From Tieghemostelium lacteum (Eukaryota; Evosea; Eumycetozoa; Dictyosteliales; Raperosteliaceae): a stretch of DNA of 64,000 nucleotides. Positions 1 to 10,895 of this stretch are shown here, in pieces (position 1 is the first letter of the stretch; every line of letters starts with the position of its first letter). The notes under the pieces are model-generated. The model did not search any database, was not told the origin of the DNA, and was given only the letters and a program-made list of their open reading frames with translations. The stretch spans positions 1 through 64,000 of the forward strand of contig LODT01000020.1 of the NCBI GenBank assembly GCA_001606155.1. Direction: 5' to 3'. The position numbers and the translations under genes were made by a program.

Positions 1-542
1 TTAAAAATTAAAAAAAAAAAAAAAAAATAGATATTATTTATATAAAAAAACTAAAGTGTGTAAATGTAAACGTAATAAAAAAATGTAATTAATTTAATAA
101 ATAAAAAAATAAAAAATCTAGTAATTCGACATACCTTTCTTTAAAAAGCTTAAATCAAAGTAAGAATTTAAAATACAGATGATGATAAAGAAATATCAAA
201 AAAAAAAAACAAAAAATTTTTTTAATTAAAAAATCGATTTTTACAGGTTTTAAATACTGGTCTTAAATGAAATTTCAAATATCCATCAAAAAAATTTTAA
301 AATTAGCATTCAAGCATTCCGAGGGAATAAGTTGCCATTCTGAAGAATATTCAAATATATTTTACAAATTAAACATAGGATCTTAATTATATATAATGAC
401 AATTTCAAAGTATTTTAATGTTTACAAATTGTGGGTGAGTGGGTGTGGTAGTTTAAGATGAAATAAATGTATATTTATTTCAAACTCTATTTTGGGGGGT
501 ATTACGATAATATTATTTACAAATTTGGGGGTTTGGATATTT
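1..542. other. AT-rich 3' flank, no gene seen
   Basis: This stretch lies downstream of the Rab gene. It is A/T-rich with homopolymer runs and has no credible reading frame. A G-rich stretch at about 431-447 resembles a dictyostelid G-box but has no obvious target gene inside the window. Confidence 0.6.
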
Positions 543-1495
543 TTAATTACAACATTGGGAAGATGTATCTCTATTTAAAGATTGATCATCGTCATCATCA
601 TTTATACTTGAATTGATATTAAAACTACTATTAAAAGCTAGATAATTGGTAGGTGGAGGTTGTAAAGATTTTCGATTGTTTAATTTTTGTTGTGAATTTT
701 GTTTTTGAAGTTTTAAAATTTGATCTCTATTAAGGTTTTGTTGCTGTTGTTGCTGTTGAAGTATATGTTGATTATGTGCGTTTTGATATATTATACGTTT
801 TGCAATCTCTAGAAACATCTCATCAATACCAATATTTTCTTTGGCACTGGTTTCATAGTACATTGCTTTAATTTCCTCTGCATAAGCTGCAGCAACTTCT
901 CGTTTAACTACTCTTTTATGATTGAGATCAACTTTGTTTCCGCATATTACCATAATGATCTCTTCCAATATATTACTTTTTAATTCTTCTACCCATCCTC
1001 TAACTTGTTCAAAACTATTTCCAACAGTTATATCATAAACCAATACAGCAACTGATGATCCTCTATAATACCTAAATAATTATTATTTGAAATCTTAATG
1101 TTAATATTACCAATTACCAGGGTGGTGTTGTGTGTCTAATTCTAAAAAAAAAATTTAGAAGGGTGATCTAATATTGAAAATCATATTTACATTGGTGTCA
1201 ATGAACGAAACCTATCTTGACCTGCCGTATCCCAAATAAGAAATTTAACTTTATTCTTCCCATCTAAATTTAGAGTTTTACTCTGAAAACTTGCGCCTAT
1301 TGTTGGTGTCAATCTTTTTTGAAAAAAACCTTCAGTATATTTAATCTGTCATTTCAAATTTGGTTAAATTTATTTATATATTAGATTGAGGACATTAGTG
1401 ATACGTACAGCCATTGCACTTTTTCCAACATCAGAGTTTCCCAGTAACACTACTTTACTCTCAATAATATTTACTGGTGTATTATTATAGTCCAT
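543..1495 (-). CDS. Rab-family small GTPase (Rab5/21/22-like)
   Basis: Vesicle-traffic GTPase of 256 residues in three exons (1409-1495, 1191-1345, 543-1071). All G motifs are visible: P-loop GNSDVGKS, switch [22 protein letters not shown] and ETSAK. TIGASF is typical of the Rab5/21/22 endosomal group. The two introns (63 and 119 bp) have GT-AG ends and the phases close exactly. After the GTPase fold the C-terminus is a long Gln/Asn-rich linker ending in CCN, a double cysteine suited to geranylgeranylation. The linker, with a Q run and a DDDDD stretch, is longer than the usual Rab hypervariable tail. It should act at endosomal membranes; the exact Rab orthologue is not certain. Confidence 0.9.
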
Positions 1496-2022
1496 CAAGA
1501 TTGCAACACCTTTTCATGAAGTAAATGAAAAAATTTTTTTTTTTTTTTTGATGATGTGTAATGAGCAAAAAGTGTTGAATAGAAATATATCAAATAAGAT
1601 CCTATAGCCATATGGCAGAAATACTTTTGTTACTCTCAATCACCTTCATTATTTATAAAAAATTTTCTTATGGGTTTCTGTCTGGTAGACTTGTTCTATA
1701 TTCTGGATATTCATAAAGAATTGGGCCATTCATTGAATGTCAGATATCCAAAGCACTAAACAAATAAATATAATTATAATTATGTAATTTAGTTACTTAT
1801 TTATACGAATCATAAAATATTAAAAGATTTATTATAGATAATATTTAAAATTTTTAAATTTATTTAAAATAGTGTGGGTGCATCCTTTTTTTTTTGTAAA
1901 AGGGAAAAATGATAAAAACTCTTCAAAATAGTAAAAAAATGATGATTTTTTTCAATTTTTGAAAATTAAAAAAAAATTTTAGTTAATATTAAAAATTTAA
2001 TATCCTAAATATTTTAGACATA
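1496..2022. promoter_or_regulatory. divergent intergenic region
   Basis: This is shared upstream DNA of the Rab gene (minus) and the carrier gene (plus). It has poly-T/poly-A tracts at 1536-1549 and near 1888, usual for dictyostelid promoters. A short minus-strand frame at 1668-1733 is less A/T-rich than its flanks but has no supported gene around it. Confidence 0.5.
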
Positions 2023-3093
2023 ATGGCATCAAATAAAGTAGAGGATCATGCATTAGAAGCATTAGGACATGCTATTGCAGGTGGTATTGCCGGTATGGCA
2101 ACTGTTACCTTAACATCACCATTTTCAATTGTTTCAACACGTTTAGCTGGTAAGTGATGTTATAGAAACAAAGTTAGGGAAACATTGTTAACATTGTTTT
2201 TATAATCAAGTTCAACAGAAGAAGATACAACAAGGTGATATAGATCAAACTAATAAGATGCCATATAAGAATACAATGGATGCATTCAAGAGAATGTTTT
2301 CAGAGGAAGGTTGGGAATCATTTTATAGTGGATTACAAGCACAATTAATTGGTATTGGTGCATCATCATTTGTCTATTATTATCTCTACAGTTTTCTAAA
2401 GAGTCATGCACTGAAGAAGAAACAGGAATTGGGAACTGTTGAGAATCTTTTGATTGCAGCAGCTAGTGGTTGTGGTAATGTGATTTCAACTATACCAATT
2501 TGGGTTGTTTATACTCGTCTACAATTGAACCCCAACAAACCTACCATTTGGGAACAATTTAAAATCATTTATAAAGAGTCTGGTGTACCAGGTCTCTATA
2601 AGGGTTTAATACCATCACTCATCTTGGTCAGTAATCCAAGTATTCAATTTGTAGTCTATGAGAAATTGAAAACTTTCTGGAAGTTACGTTCAAACAGATC
2701 CAGATTCACTGGTTTTGAAATCTTTATTTTAGGTGCCATTGCAAAACTAGTTGCTGCTGTCGTAACTTATCCAATTCTTTTGATTAAAACTACTCTTCAA
2801 GCTCAAAAATCTAAAGATGTATCTCTATTTACTACAATTTTAAATATTTACAAGTAAGTTTATATAATCAATCCCTTTTCTCTTTTTATAATTCAATTAA
2901 TTAATCTTATTATCATTTTTAAAACACTAATAGGAGTAGTGGATTTTTTGGATTTTTCAGAGGTATGGTTAGTAAATTAGCTCAATCAGTATTAGGTTCT
3001 GCATTTTTATTTTTGGTAAAAGAAAAGATCTCCATTTATACAATTCTAATTTTATATTTAATCAAGAGAAAATTATTTGCAAAGAGAAAATAA
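2023..3093 (+). CDS. mcfQ: peroxisomal PMP34-type carrier (SLC25A17 family)
   Basis: Mitochondrial-carrier-family protein of 309 residues in three exons (2023-2149, 2211-2853, 2934-3093) with matching phases. The family has six membrane helices in three repeats. The residues WVVYTRLQLN, then PSLILVSNPSIQFVVYEKLK, then FILGAIAKLVAAVVTYP follow human PMP34 closely from memory, rather than the ADP/ATP carriers. PMP34 moves CoA, FAD, NAD or adenine nucleotides across the peroxisomal membrane; in D. discoideum the PMP34 homologue is called mcfQ. The first PX[DE] motif reads SPFSIVSTRL, so the usual acidic residue is replaced, which PMP34-like carriers tolerate. The C-terminal KRKLFAKRK is strongly basic. 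The start is the first ATG of an exon that opens the first repeat. Confidence 0.88.
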
Positions 3094-3252
3094 GTAAATT
3101 ACACACCTCTTCTCTCCTTTTGTATTTGTACCAATTGGATAAATTTAAAATAAATACTATAAAAATTTTATTTAAAACCATTTCATATAAATTAAACACA
3201 GAGATTATAAATATTTACAAATACAATAAAATTAAAGGTTTATTAATATTTA

Positions 3253-5196
3253 TTAGAATTTTAAAATACCTTTGGTTTCAATAATTTGTTTATGTAAATC
3301 AGAAAGATAAGATTTAATATCAGTCATTGATTTAATAGTTGTTGTTGTTGATGATGGTTGTTGTTGCTGATATTTATCAGATTGCTCAGTAAGTATACAC
3401 AGTTGATAAAGATGTAATAATGATTGATATCTTTGATCATTGGAATAATATATATTATCTAAATTTATATTAGGTGGATTAGGATCTTTAAGACATGATT
3501 GATTGGATAGATTTAGAATATCAAATATAACCAATCCAAATTGATAAATTTCTTTTTGGATATCAGAACTAGTTGGTGATCTAATACTCTGATTGAAATC
3601 ACCTAATTTAATTTGATGAATTTCAGTGTCTTTTAACAATAGGAATATATTATCAGTTTTCAAGTCACCATGAGCAATCTTGTGTTTATGTAACAGTTCC
3701 AAAGCTATACTAATCAAATATAGTATACCAACTGACTGTTCATACTGAAAATAAAAAGGTTTGGATTTTTGTTTTGTACCACGATTCTGATAGAGAAGAT
3801 AATTTTTAAAAATCTTTTTTGAATCGTCTGGTGTGTCGCCTCCACATTTCAATCTAGTGTCAATATACTTTGCCAACGTAAATGGCATATATTCCATATA
3901 TAATTTAATTTGTTGATTCGATTTACTCGTTCCTTTATACTCTAATAAGTTAGATGACTTTGGTAATGATTTATAAATTTCAATTTCCTTTAAGAAATTC
4001 TCTCTGTCGAATGAAACTGCATCTTTCATAATCTTTACTGCAAATGTTGCACCTCTAAGATTACATAAAAACACTTCAGCACCACTAGCACCAATACCAA
4101 TTTTATCTTGTATTATTACACTATTATCCCAAGCTTGTCTCGTACTACTACTATTATTATTACTTCTATTAGAACCTATAGAAGAACCATTACTTGAGTT
4201 ATCCGAATGTTGTTGTTGTTCCATATCATCCATGAAATTTTCACTATATTGAAGTTTATTCAATTGATGATTAGGTAAGAGATATTGTATGTACAGTGAT
4301 AACAGTGATGGTATAATTTCACCAAATGTGAAATAAAACATTGTAAATGTCAATATGGATCGATTGGTCATTTGAAAATGTAGAATAGATGATTTCTTTG
4401 ATGTTGGATCGAATATCAATAGAACTATTCTAGATAATATACAAATCATAAAAATGAGATGTAATATATTTAATTTACCGCCAAAATACAATTTAAAACG
4501 TTTAAATGATTTCCAACCAATGATACTATGAAATACTAATAAAAATCCTAAACATGATATATAAAATATCTGTATAATTACATAAATCTTGGTATCTGCT
4601 TTACTTGATAATTCATCATATATCGAAGAGGAGGAAGATGACTCTGAAAATGAATCTATAGATGTACTATCAATACTATGTGATGATGAAGATGGTGGTG
4701 AAGAAGAGGAAGAATGGTTATGTATAGTTGTTGAATTTCCATTATCTCTTTCAGCAATACCAAATAGTAAGAAATTACTAGCATACATTACAGTATTGAA
4801 AGCAATGAGAGTATTAGTACCAATTTTCAATAGTCTATGATTCTTTTTTTTAGCAACTCTAGAATCTAATAACTGATAGTCCTGATCTTTTAGTGAGAAT
4901 TGGTACATTTGTAACCCTAAAATACCAGAAAATGATATAAATAGTAACGCTGGGAAATTGGAATAAAATTCACCACCTTCTATATTCTTTAGTAGTCCCC
5001 ATCCAATCATTATACCTCTACATAAACTCTGTAGAATGATTAAACAATAAAATAGAATCTTTAATGAATTCCATGATGCTCTGTGATTCTTTAATTCTAA
5101 AAAAGCAATAACAATTGACAGTACTACAATGACTATATATAGACATAATATAGATAATGGTACTGCACATTCATTTAATTTTAATATTATTATCAT
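3253..5196 (-). CDS. seven-transmembrane protein kinase (7TMK-like)
   Basis: The N-terminal half has about seven hydrophobic segments separated by a Ser-rich extracellular-type loop. The C-terminal half is a protein kinase domain from about residue 360. Kinase motifs are the glycine loop GIGASGAEV, the lysine in FAVKIMKD, and the catalytic loop HGDLKTDN near residue 510. The magnesium-binding DFG motif reads DFN. This arrangement matches the 7TMK1/7TMK2 proteins of D. discoideum, receptor-like kinases with a 7TM domain. The frame opens upstream at a TTG (5235), but the first in-frame ATG is 5196-5194, giving 647 residues; an unseen upstream exon is possible. The N-terminal hydrophobic stretch starts directly at this ATG. 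A kinase of reduced activity is possible given DFN. Confidence 0.82.
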   Translation of the reverse strand: MIIILKLNECAVPLSILCLYIVIVVLSIVIAFLELKNHRASWNSLKILFYCLIILQSLCRGIMIGWGLLKNIEGGEFYSNFPALLFISFSGILGLQMYQFSLKDQDYQLLDSRVAKKKNHRLLKIGTNTLIAFNTVMYASNFLLFGIAERDNGNSTTIHNHSSSSSPPSSSSHSIDSTSIDSFSESSSSSSIYDELSSKADTKIYVIIQIFYISCLGFLLVFHSIIGWKSFKRFKLYFGGKLNILHLIFMICILSRIVLLIFDPTSKKSSILHFQMTNRSILTFTMFYFTFGEIIPSLLSLYIQYLLPNHQLNKLQYSENFMDDMEQQQHSDNSSNGSSIGSNRSNNNSSSTRQAWDNSVIIQDKIGIGASGAEVFLCNLRGATFAVKIMKDAVSFDRENFLKEIEIYKSLPKSSNLLEYKGTSKSNQQIKLYMEYMPFTLAKYIDTRLKCGGDTPDDSKKIFKNYLLYQNRGTKQKSKPFYFQYEQSVGILYLISIALELLHKHKIAHGDLKTDNIFLLLKDTEIHQIKLGDFNQSIRSPTSSDIQKEIYQFGLVIFDILNLSNQSCLKDPNPPNINLDNIYYSNDQRYQSLLHLYQLCILTEQSDKYQQQQPSSTTTTIKSMTDIKSYLSDLHKQIIETKGILKF

Positions 5197-5924
5197 AATA
5201 GATAGGATAAATAGATAGATATAGTTAGTAATCAATGATCACTGACTATTTCAACTTGAGAGATATAAATATATATATTTTAAATAAAATGTTGTTCTAG
5301 TTTGGGATTGAATAGAAATTAAAATATTTTGTTGCACAACAAACACTTACTTGATAAACTTGTAGGTAGTGTCATATTTTAGGTGGAATTTGAGGGGGGG
5401 TAGAAAGTATTTTGATGTTATTTTTAAATCTATAAGGTGGGGGAGGGGGTGTTGTGATATAATATTTTAAATATTGATGATGATGTGTGAGTGCGAGAGG
5501 GGTGTTTTTACAAAAACCTATTTTAATGATCGTATGTTATTTAATTAATTATTGATAATTTTGGTAATAATTTTATTGTTATAAATAATAATTGAACATT
5601 GTTTGTAGTATAGATGTGTCTATTTTTCGAAACAATTGGTTTACAAAATGAAAAAAGAAAAAAATTAATTTTTTGATCAAAAATTTGGTATTTTGATACT
5701 CTTACAAAAACAAGAAAAAAAAATTTCAATTAGTATAAAAATTTTGAGATTTTGAAATGATCATAGAATGAAGTGTAATTGATAGAGCGTTTTATAATTT
5801 TTATAATTTTTTATTATTTATTTTTTTAAGTTTGCTTATTATTAAGTTTATTATATTTTGGATGGATATATTTTTAATTTGAATAATAATATTTATACTA
5901 AAGGAGTAAAGGTTTTTTGCGCAA
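5197..5924. other. intergenic, no gene seen
   Basis: This is the upstream region of the 7TM kinase and the downstream region of the FOLN gene. It has G-rich runs on the plus strand near 5393-5400 and 5438-5452. Short frames here are A/T-biased and show no domain. Confidence 0.5.
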
Positions 5925-7471
5925 TTAGATTGGAACTACAACACAGGTTACGTAGTCACCAAAATCCCAACATATTTCATTGGATTTACAAATATATTGA
6001 CCACATGTACGACCAGGACCAAATGGAATTTGTTTAGAACCTTGTTGATTAACACCTTGGAGTTGTTGATTAACACCTTGGAATTGATTAACACTTTGGA
6101 ATTGATTAACACCTTGGAATTGATTAACACCTTGTTGATTAACACCTTGTTGATTAACACCCATTACAACTGGGAAAGAGAATCTTGTAGTTGGTGGACC
6201 GGTTTGAAAAGAGGTTATTATAGTATTGGTTCCAACATTGTGGAATGGTTTAGTAACACATTGTCCTTGACCATTTACAACAATACATGATTGACCACCT
6301 GGGCAACCACCTGGACATGATTCTTGATTTGGTTTAGTAACACATTGCAACTCACCATGAACTTCAACACACTGTTCATCAGCAGTACAGTTAAATTCAC
6401 CACAGTTCTTAGCTGGCATTGGTATTGCAACACATGTGTCACAGTCATTTATTTTTACACAAACCTCACCAACTAAACAAATAGAACTACCACAAACTGA
6501 TGGATATGCTGATGGATCAGTAATACATTGTAAAATATCATTTATATCAGCACAATATTGATATTCACGACAATTAAATAGACCACAGTTATCTGGAAAA
6601 ATTGTAAAAAAAATTAATATTTTGAATTGAAGATATCTATAAGAAATGTAATGTTTAAACACTTACTGCCATTGGTAGCATTAACACATCTAAGAACACC
6701 GTCTTCTAGAATACAGTTATGATCACGAGGACAACGAGTTGAACCACATATATTACCAATTTCAGGTGGGAAATTTACACATCTCTTGAAACCATCGACA
6801 AGAACACATCTTTGTTGTAAGTGACAAACTTCGACACCACAATATTTGTCGTATTTAGATTCCCAATTACATTTTGGAATACCATTAACCAAAGTACAGA
6901 TTTGACCTGGTAAACATGGTTCTAGACCACAGAAACCACCACCACCTGCGGAGGTACTTGGATTCTTTAGACATTGTTCCATACCATTAACAACAGCACA
7001 ATATTCACCACCATCACAATAACGACCACCACATAGATTTGGTCCTGGATTATTACCTGATGATCCTGGGTTTGGATGGTTATGTGGAATTGAACAAACT
7101 GGTAATCCTTTCCAATAAACACATTTTTCATATGAAAAACATCTTGATGAACCACACCATTCACCATCTTTTTTTTTATTATTATTTTTATTTTTAGGGT
7201 TAATATTTTTAATTTTTGATATTTGTATATATTTAATGGATTATTTTACATACCTGGATCCATTGGGTTGTTACCACCACCACCACCTGTACCCCATCCT
7301 GTTACATCTTCAATATTTTCTACCTCTTCAATGGCTATATAAATAATATTTTAAATATATTAGAGATTTTGTTGTATAAATTTTACAATCATTTTTTTTT
7401 TTTGAAAATGAATCATTACCATAAACCATATAAACTAACATAAATATTAATAAAATATATGGTAACTTCAT
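5925..7471 (-). CDS. secreted cysteine-rich protein with FOLN-type repeats
   Basis: A protein of 433 residues in four exons (7420-7471, 7254-7334, 6667-7167, 5925-6592); all phases close. It begins with a signal peptide (MKLPYILLIFMLVYMVYG). The rest is about ten cysteine modules of the form CG-x3-C-x4-C-x-x-x-[NDG]G-x3-C, the follistatin-like FOLN pattern found in Dictyostelium spore coat proteins. Between the last two modules lies a short repeat region of GVNQQ and GVNQFQ units (about 6040-6160). A secreted structural or spore coat role fits the architecture and the G-box cluster upstream, but this is inference. Prestalk/prespore matrix proteins with similar modules are the main alternative. 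Confidence 0.85.
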
Positions 7472-7480
7472 TGTTTGTTT

Positions 7481-7510
7481 TTATCTATATCTATCTATCT
7501 ATCTATCTAT
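7481..7510 (+). repeat. TATC microsatellite
   Basis: About seven TATC/TATA units lie directly upstream of the FOLN gene start, probably in its 5' leader or core promoter. Confidence 0.85.
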
Positions 7511-7826
7511 GAAATAACTTTTCTCTTTTTTTCAATTTGTTTTAAGGTTTTCGAATATAATTAAATAAAAGAGAATCCTAAAAGGAAGTTATATATATTT
7601 TAAAAATAAAATAATATTATTTTATGGATATATAGAGTTGTTATTCTAAATTAAAATAATAAAAAATAAAATGAAAAATTCCCTCTTGAGAAAGAGTTTG
7701 ATATCACTGATAATTAAATTAATAAATATTATTATTATTATTATTTTTAACTCACCAAAACCATCATCAGAGTAGTATTTTTGTAATTATACTACTACTT
7801 AGTTATATATATGCATCAGTGTAGTT

Positions 7827-7838
7827 AGGGTGTGGGGT
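7827..7838 (+). promoter_or_regulatory. G-box-like element
   Basis: AGGGTGTGGGGT resembles the GT-rich consensus bound by Dictyostelium GBF. It lies 356 bp upstream of the FOLN gene start. Confidence 0.45.
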
Positions 7839-8050
7839 AAAAAGAGAATTGGTGTGTTTGAATCTTATTTTTCATTGTAAATTTAAACTCTATCAATCAA
7901 CAATAATTATACATATAAAATATTATAAACACTTTGTTTTTTTTTTTGTATACTAATAATCATAATTGTTTTGATGTTGATGTTGTTATTATTGTAGTTA
8001 CTACTATTATTTTTGTTGTTGATGTTGTTGTTGTTGTTAATGTTTTTGGA

Positions 8051-8061
8051 GGTGTGGGTGG
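8051..8061 (+). promoter_or_regulatory. G-box-like element
   Basis: GGTGTGGGTGG is a G-box-like sequence 580 bp upstream of the FOLN gene. Confidence 0.45.
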
Positions 8062-8214
8062 AGTACTTATTAAATTATTTTTAAATTTATAAAAACCCCC
8101 AAAAAATCAATGATCTTTTACTACTGCTCTTATATTGACTATGATACCCATTGAATTTCATCCAAATACTACAATTTATTTAAAATGATTGTGTTTTTAT
8201 ATTTTTTCATATGA

Positions 8215-8226
8215 GTGTGGGTGTGG
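8215..8226 (+). promoter_or_regulatory. G-box-like element
   Basis: GTGTGGGTGTGG is a close match to the GBF G-box consensus, and to a CA-rich element on the opposite strand. Confidence 0.5.
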
Positions 8227-8293
8227 TACCTAAATTACTTTAAAACAAAAACAAAAAACAATATGCATATTCATATTGTAAAATTAATGACAT

Positions 8294-8315
8294 ACCCACA
8301 CCCCTCCCCACTCAC
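8294..8315 (-). promoter_or_regulatory. CA-rich element (reverse G-box)
   Basis: A C-rich run holding CCCACACCCC followed by CCCCACTCAC sits 823 bp upstream of the FOLN gene. It is the reverse-strand form of the neighbouring G-boxes. Confidence 0.45.
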
Positions 8316-8610
8316 AATCACCAAAAACACTCTGAAAGTGATATAATGAAAATTCATTCTATATAGAATGTAATGTTGAAAATTATTAGTTTACAAATTG
8401 TAAATGTGTGTTGAAATACCTTTGGTTGTAAGTAGATTCAAATACATCTTCCCATTTGATCAATAGATCCAAACTTTAATTTCAAGAATAGTGTAGAGTT
8501 GAATTTATGTTTCTTTTTTTCTACATTTGTATATATATAAGTTGTTGGGGTACATAGTTGTAGATATCTATTTACACAATATTTTAATGATTACCTTTTA
8601 TTATTATTAT

Positions 8611-9053
8611 TTAAAAATTAATTAAAATAACTCCATCCCCACGAATAAAGAGCATTTTAATATTACGTTTTATGCTCTAGATTAGTAGTATTTACATAGT
8701 TGTTATTAGAATACAATTGTATTAAAGTGTAAAGACATTTTTGAGATTGGTGGTAATATTTACTTTAACAATTTCTTCATCAGTTTCTTCATCTTTTTCT
8801 ACAACCTTAATAGTTTCCTCTACATCTGATAATATCATATTTAAATGTTGATCATATGCCTATAATAAATTCCAACAGTGACATATATTAGCAATCTTAT
8901 AATCATATCATTTTCTGTAAAAATTGATAGTACATGTAATTTCCCTTTTAATTCTCTATCCTGTCTCATTTTAACAAAAATTCTTTCATCTAAACTTAAT
9001 CTAATTAAATCTAAAGGTTCTTCAACTGTTCCTTCTTCTTTTTTATCTGACAT
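8611..9053 (-). CDS. lsm3: U6 snRNA-associated Sm-like protein LSm3
   Basis: LSm3 of the LSm1-7 (mRNA decay) and LSm2-8 (U6 snRNP) rings, 93 residues. It has three exons (8934-9053, 8764-8859, 8611-8676) with introns of 74 and 87 bp and phases that close. The N-terminus [20 protein letters not shown] and the Sm1 motif are almost identical to human LSm3. The last exon gives the Sm2 motif [17 protein letters not shown]. Without this 22-codon exon the protein would stop in the second intron and lose Sm2, so the exon matters for annotation. The length is slightly shorter than the human 102 residues. Confidence 0.95.
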
Positions 9054-9153
9054 TTTAGAAAATGATGAAACACAATGAAATATTGATATTTGTGAAATGA
9101 AAAAAAAAAAAATAAAAATTTTTAGTTTATAACATCACACCTCAGCAACAACA

Positions 9154-9172
9154 AAGATTCACAGTGAATCTT
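9154..9172. promoter_or_regulatory. perfect 19-nt palindrome in a divergent promoter
   Basis: AAGATTCAC-A-GTGAATCTT is exactly self-complementary around one base. It lies in the short interval between LSM3 (minus) and AP-4 mu (plus), where a dimeric transcription factor could act on both genes. Confidence 0.4.
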
Positions 9173-9196
9173 AATTATTTATATTCATATGTTTAG

Positions 9197-10716
9197 TCAA
9201 CTTTTTTATTTTAAATTATAAAGGAGATGTTATTATATATAAAGAATGTAACTATCATTTTAACTCATAGTATATTGGGATAAGTATACTGACATTAAAT
9301 ATCTATATAATAGATAGGTTTGATTTAAATAAAGAACAATGTGATATATTTTTTAAATACATATCATCTGAAAAAAATGATATAACACCAGCATTTGTAA
9401 ATATTTCAATATTTGAATATAGGTATTGAACATTGAATTTAGTTCTAATATTTAGAGGTTGATTATGTATCATATAGAATATAGATGGAATCAATTATTT
9501 ATTTATAAAAAAAAGAGGAATGTATTTTGTATTGACTACAGTGCAATTGGTATCACCATCATTTGCATTCGAATTTTTAAATAGAGTTTCTACATTGATA
9601 CAAGATTACACTGCATCATTGACTGAAGAAGCTATTAGATTAAATTTTACATTGATATATGAACTATTGGATGAGTTGTTGGATTTTGGATTCCCACAAT
9701 TGACATCAACAGAATCACTGAAACCTTTTGTTTTTACAGCACCTAGTGAAACTAAAATTCGAGATTTTACACAAAAAGAAGAATCTCTGATTGAATCGAT
9801 AATAAATGCAACTACAAAGATAACAATACCTGGTAAATCATCTATAAAACCAATTCATCAACCATCACAAGGTCAAAGTCAAGGAAATTCAACATCTATA
9901 AATCCAGCAACTCTCATTGGAAATTCATTAATTAGTATAACTAGTAAATCTAAATCTGTAGATCAGACAAATGAGATTTATGTTGATGTTTGGGAGCATC
10001 TTACAGTTCTATATGCAAACAATGGCTCAGTTCTAAGAAATGAAATTAATGGTGTCATTCAAATGAAATCTTATCTTAAAGGTAACCCATTGATATCGTT
10101 AGGTCTAACAGAGGAATTCAACAGTAACACTGTTGATGATTTTACATTTCACGAGTGTATAAGACAAGGTTTCCAAGATGGTAATACACTTAATTTTCAA
10201 CCACCTCAGGGTGAATTCAATCTATTGAGATACCGTATCTCCAATAGCAACTATTCACCATTTCTCATCAACACTCATTTAGATATTCAAAAGAATCGTT
10301 TGGATCTCGTCGTTAAACTACGTTCCAATTTTGCAAATAAGATACAATCCAATAGAATATTAATTACCATTCCAGTACCAAAGTCAACTAAAAGTTGTAC
10401 ACATTCTCTCGACTATGGTAATGGTGGTGGTCAACTAGTGGAGTATCATCCAGCTGACCAAAATATAACTTGGCAAATTCAGAGAATGAGAGGTTCAATG
10501 GAAACTATTCTACGTGTTCGTGTGCATGTTGATAGCTCAACTCCAGAAACTCTACTAAAAAAAGAAATTGGACCTGTAGGTTTAGAGTTTGATATTCCAA
10601 ATCTATCTTGTTCTTGTATTCAAATTAAATTCCTAAGAGATTTAAATTCTCTAATACCACCAATACGATGGATACGTTATATAGCTGAATCAAAATCATA
10701 TGTATCAAGAGTTTAA
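9197..10716 (+). CDS. apm4: AP-4 complex subunit mu
   Basis: Medium subunit of the AP-4 adaptor, which sorts cargo at the trans-Golgi. Exons 9197-9247, 9314-9396 and 9478-10716 join in phase. The first resolved exon encodes NFFILNYKGDVIIYKE, the start of the longin domain. The mu homology domain carries LTEEFN, HECIRQGFQ, PPQGEFNLLRYRIS and the terminal WIRYIAESKSYVSRV, all as in human AP4M1. About 457 residues are visible, near the family length. The initiator ATG is not in the first resolved exon, which opens right after an AG acceptor (9195-9196). A tiny upstream exon holding ATG plus one or two codons is expected, but I could not place it between 9054 and 9190. Confidence 0.92.
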
Positions 10717-10895
10717 AATACTCCGTATATAATATTACTATAAAATTTAAAATTTTGAAATGTTTTATTTTCTTTATAATTATTATAATAATTCCTTTTT
10801 TTAGTTTGAGGAGAGAGGGGTGTGTATTTGAGAGTTTATAATATTGGTTAACAATATTTGTTGTTTTTTTTTAGTATACATCATATTTGATATAT

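Larger units (their letters stand above)
7472..8610. promoter_or_regulatory. long upstream region of the FOLN gene
   Basis: This 1.1 kb spacer separates the FOLN gene from the 3' end of LSM3, which also points leftward, so its upstream signals should serve the FOLN gene. It contains four G/CA-rich boxes, listed separately, in otherwise A/T-rich DNA. A CAA/AAT-like low-complexity patch (about 7965-8045, minus strand) reads as Asn/Thr runs but has no supported exon. Confidence 0.6.

Noticed and set aside
4589-4840. 83-codon plus-strand frame inside the 7TM kinase gene
   Set aside because: It is the antisense shadow of the Ser-rich loop (Ser codons read as Glu/Asp) and shows no start context or domain.
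5197-5235. Upstream extension of the 7TM kinase from a TTG
   Set aside because: Non-ATG start is not expected in this organism; the next ATG opens directly into the first hydrophobic segment.
5541-5729. 62-codon minus-strand frame
   Set aside because: Phe/Ile/Lys-rich translation of A/T-rich spacer; no family and no promoter features.
7965-8045. Asn/Thr-rich frame on the minus strand
   Set aside because: Low-complexity triplets without a start, a domain or splice partners; typical dictyostelid spacer repeats.
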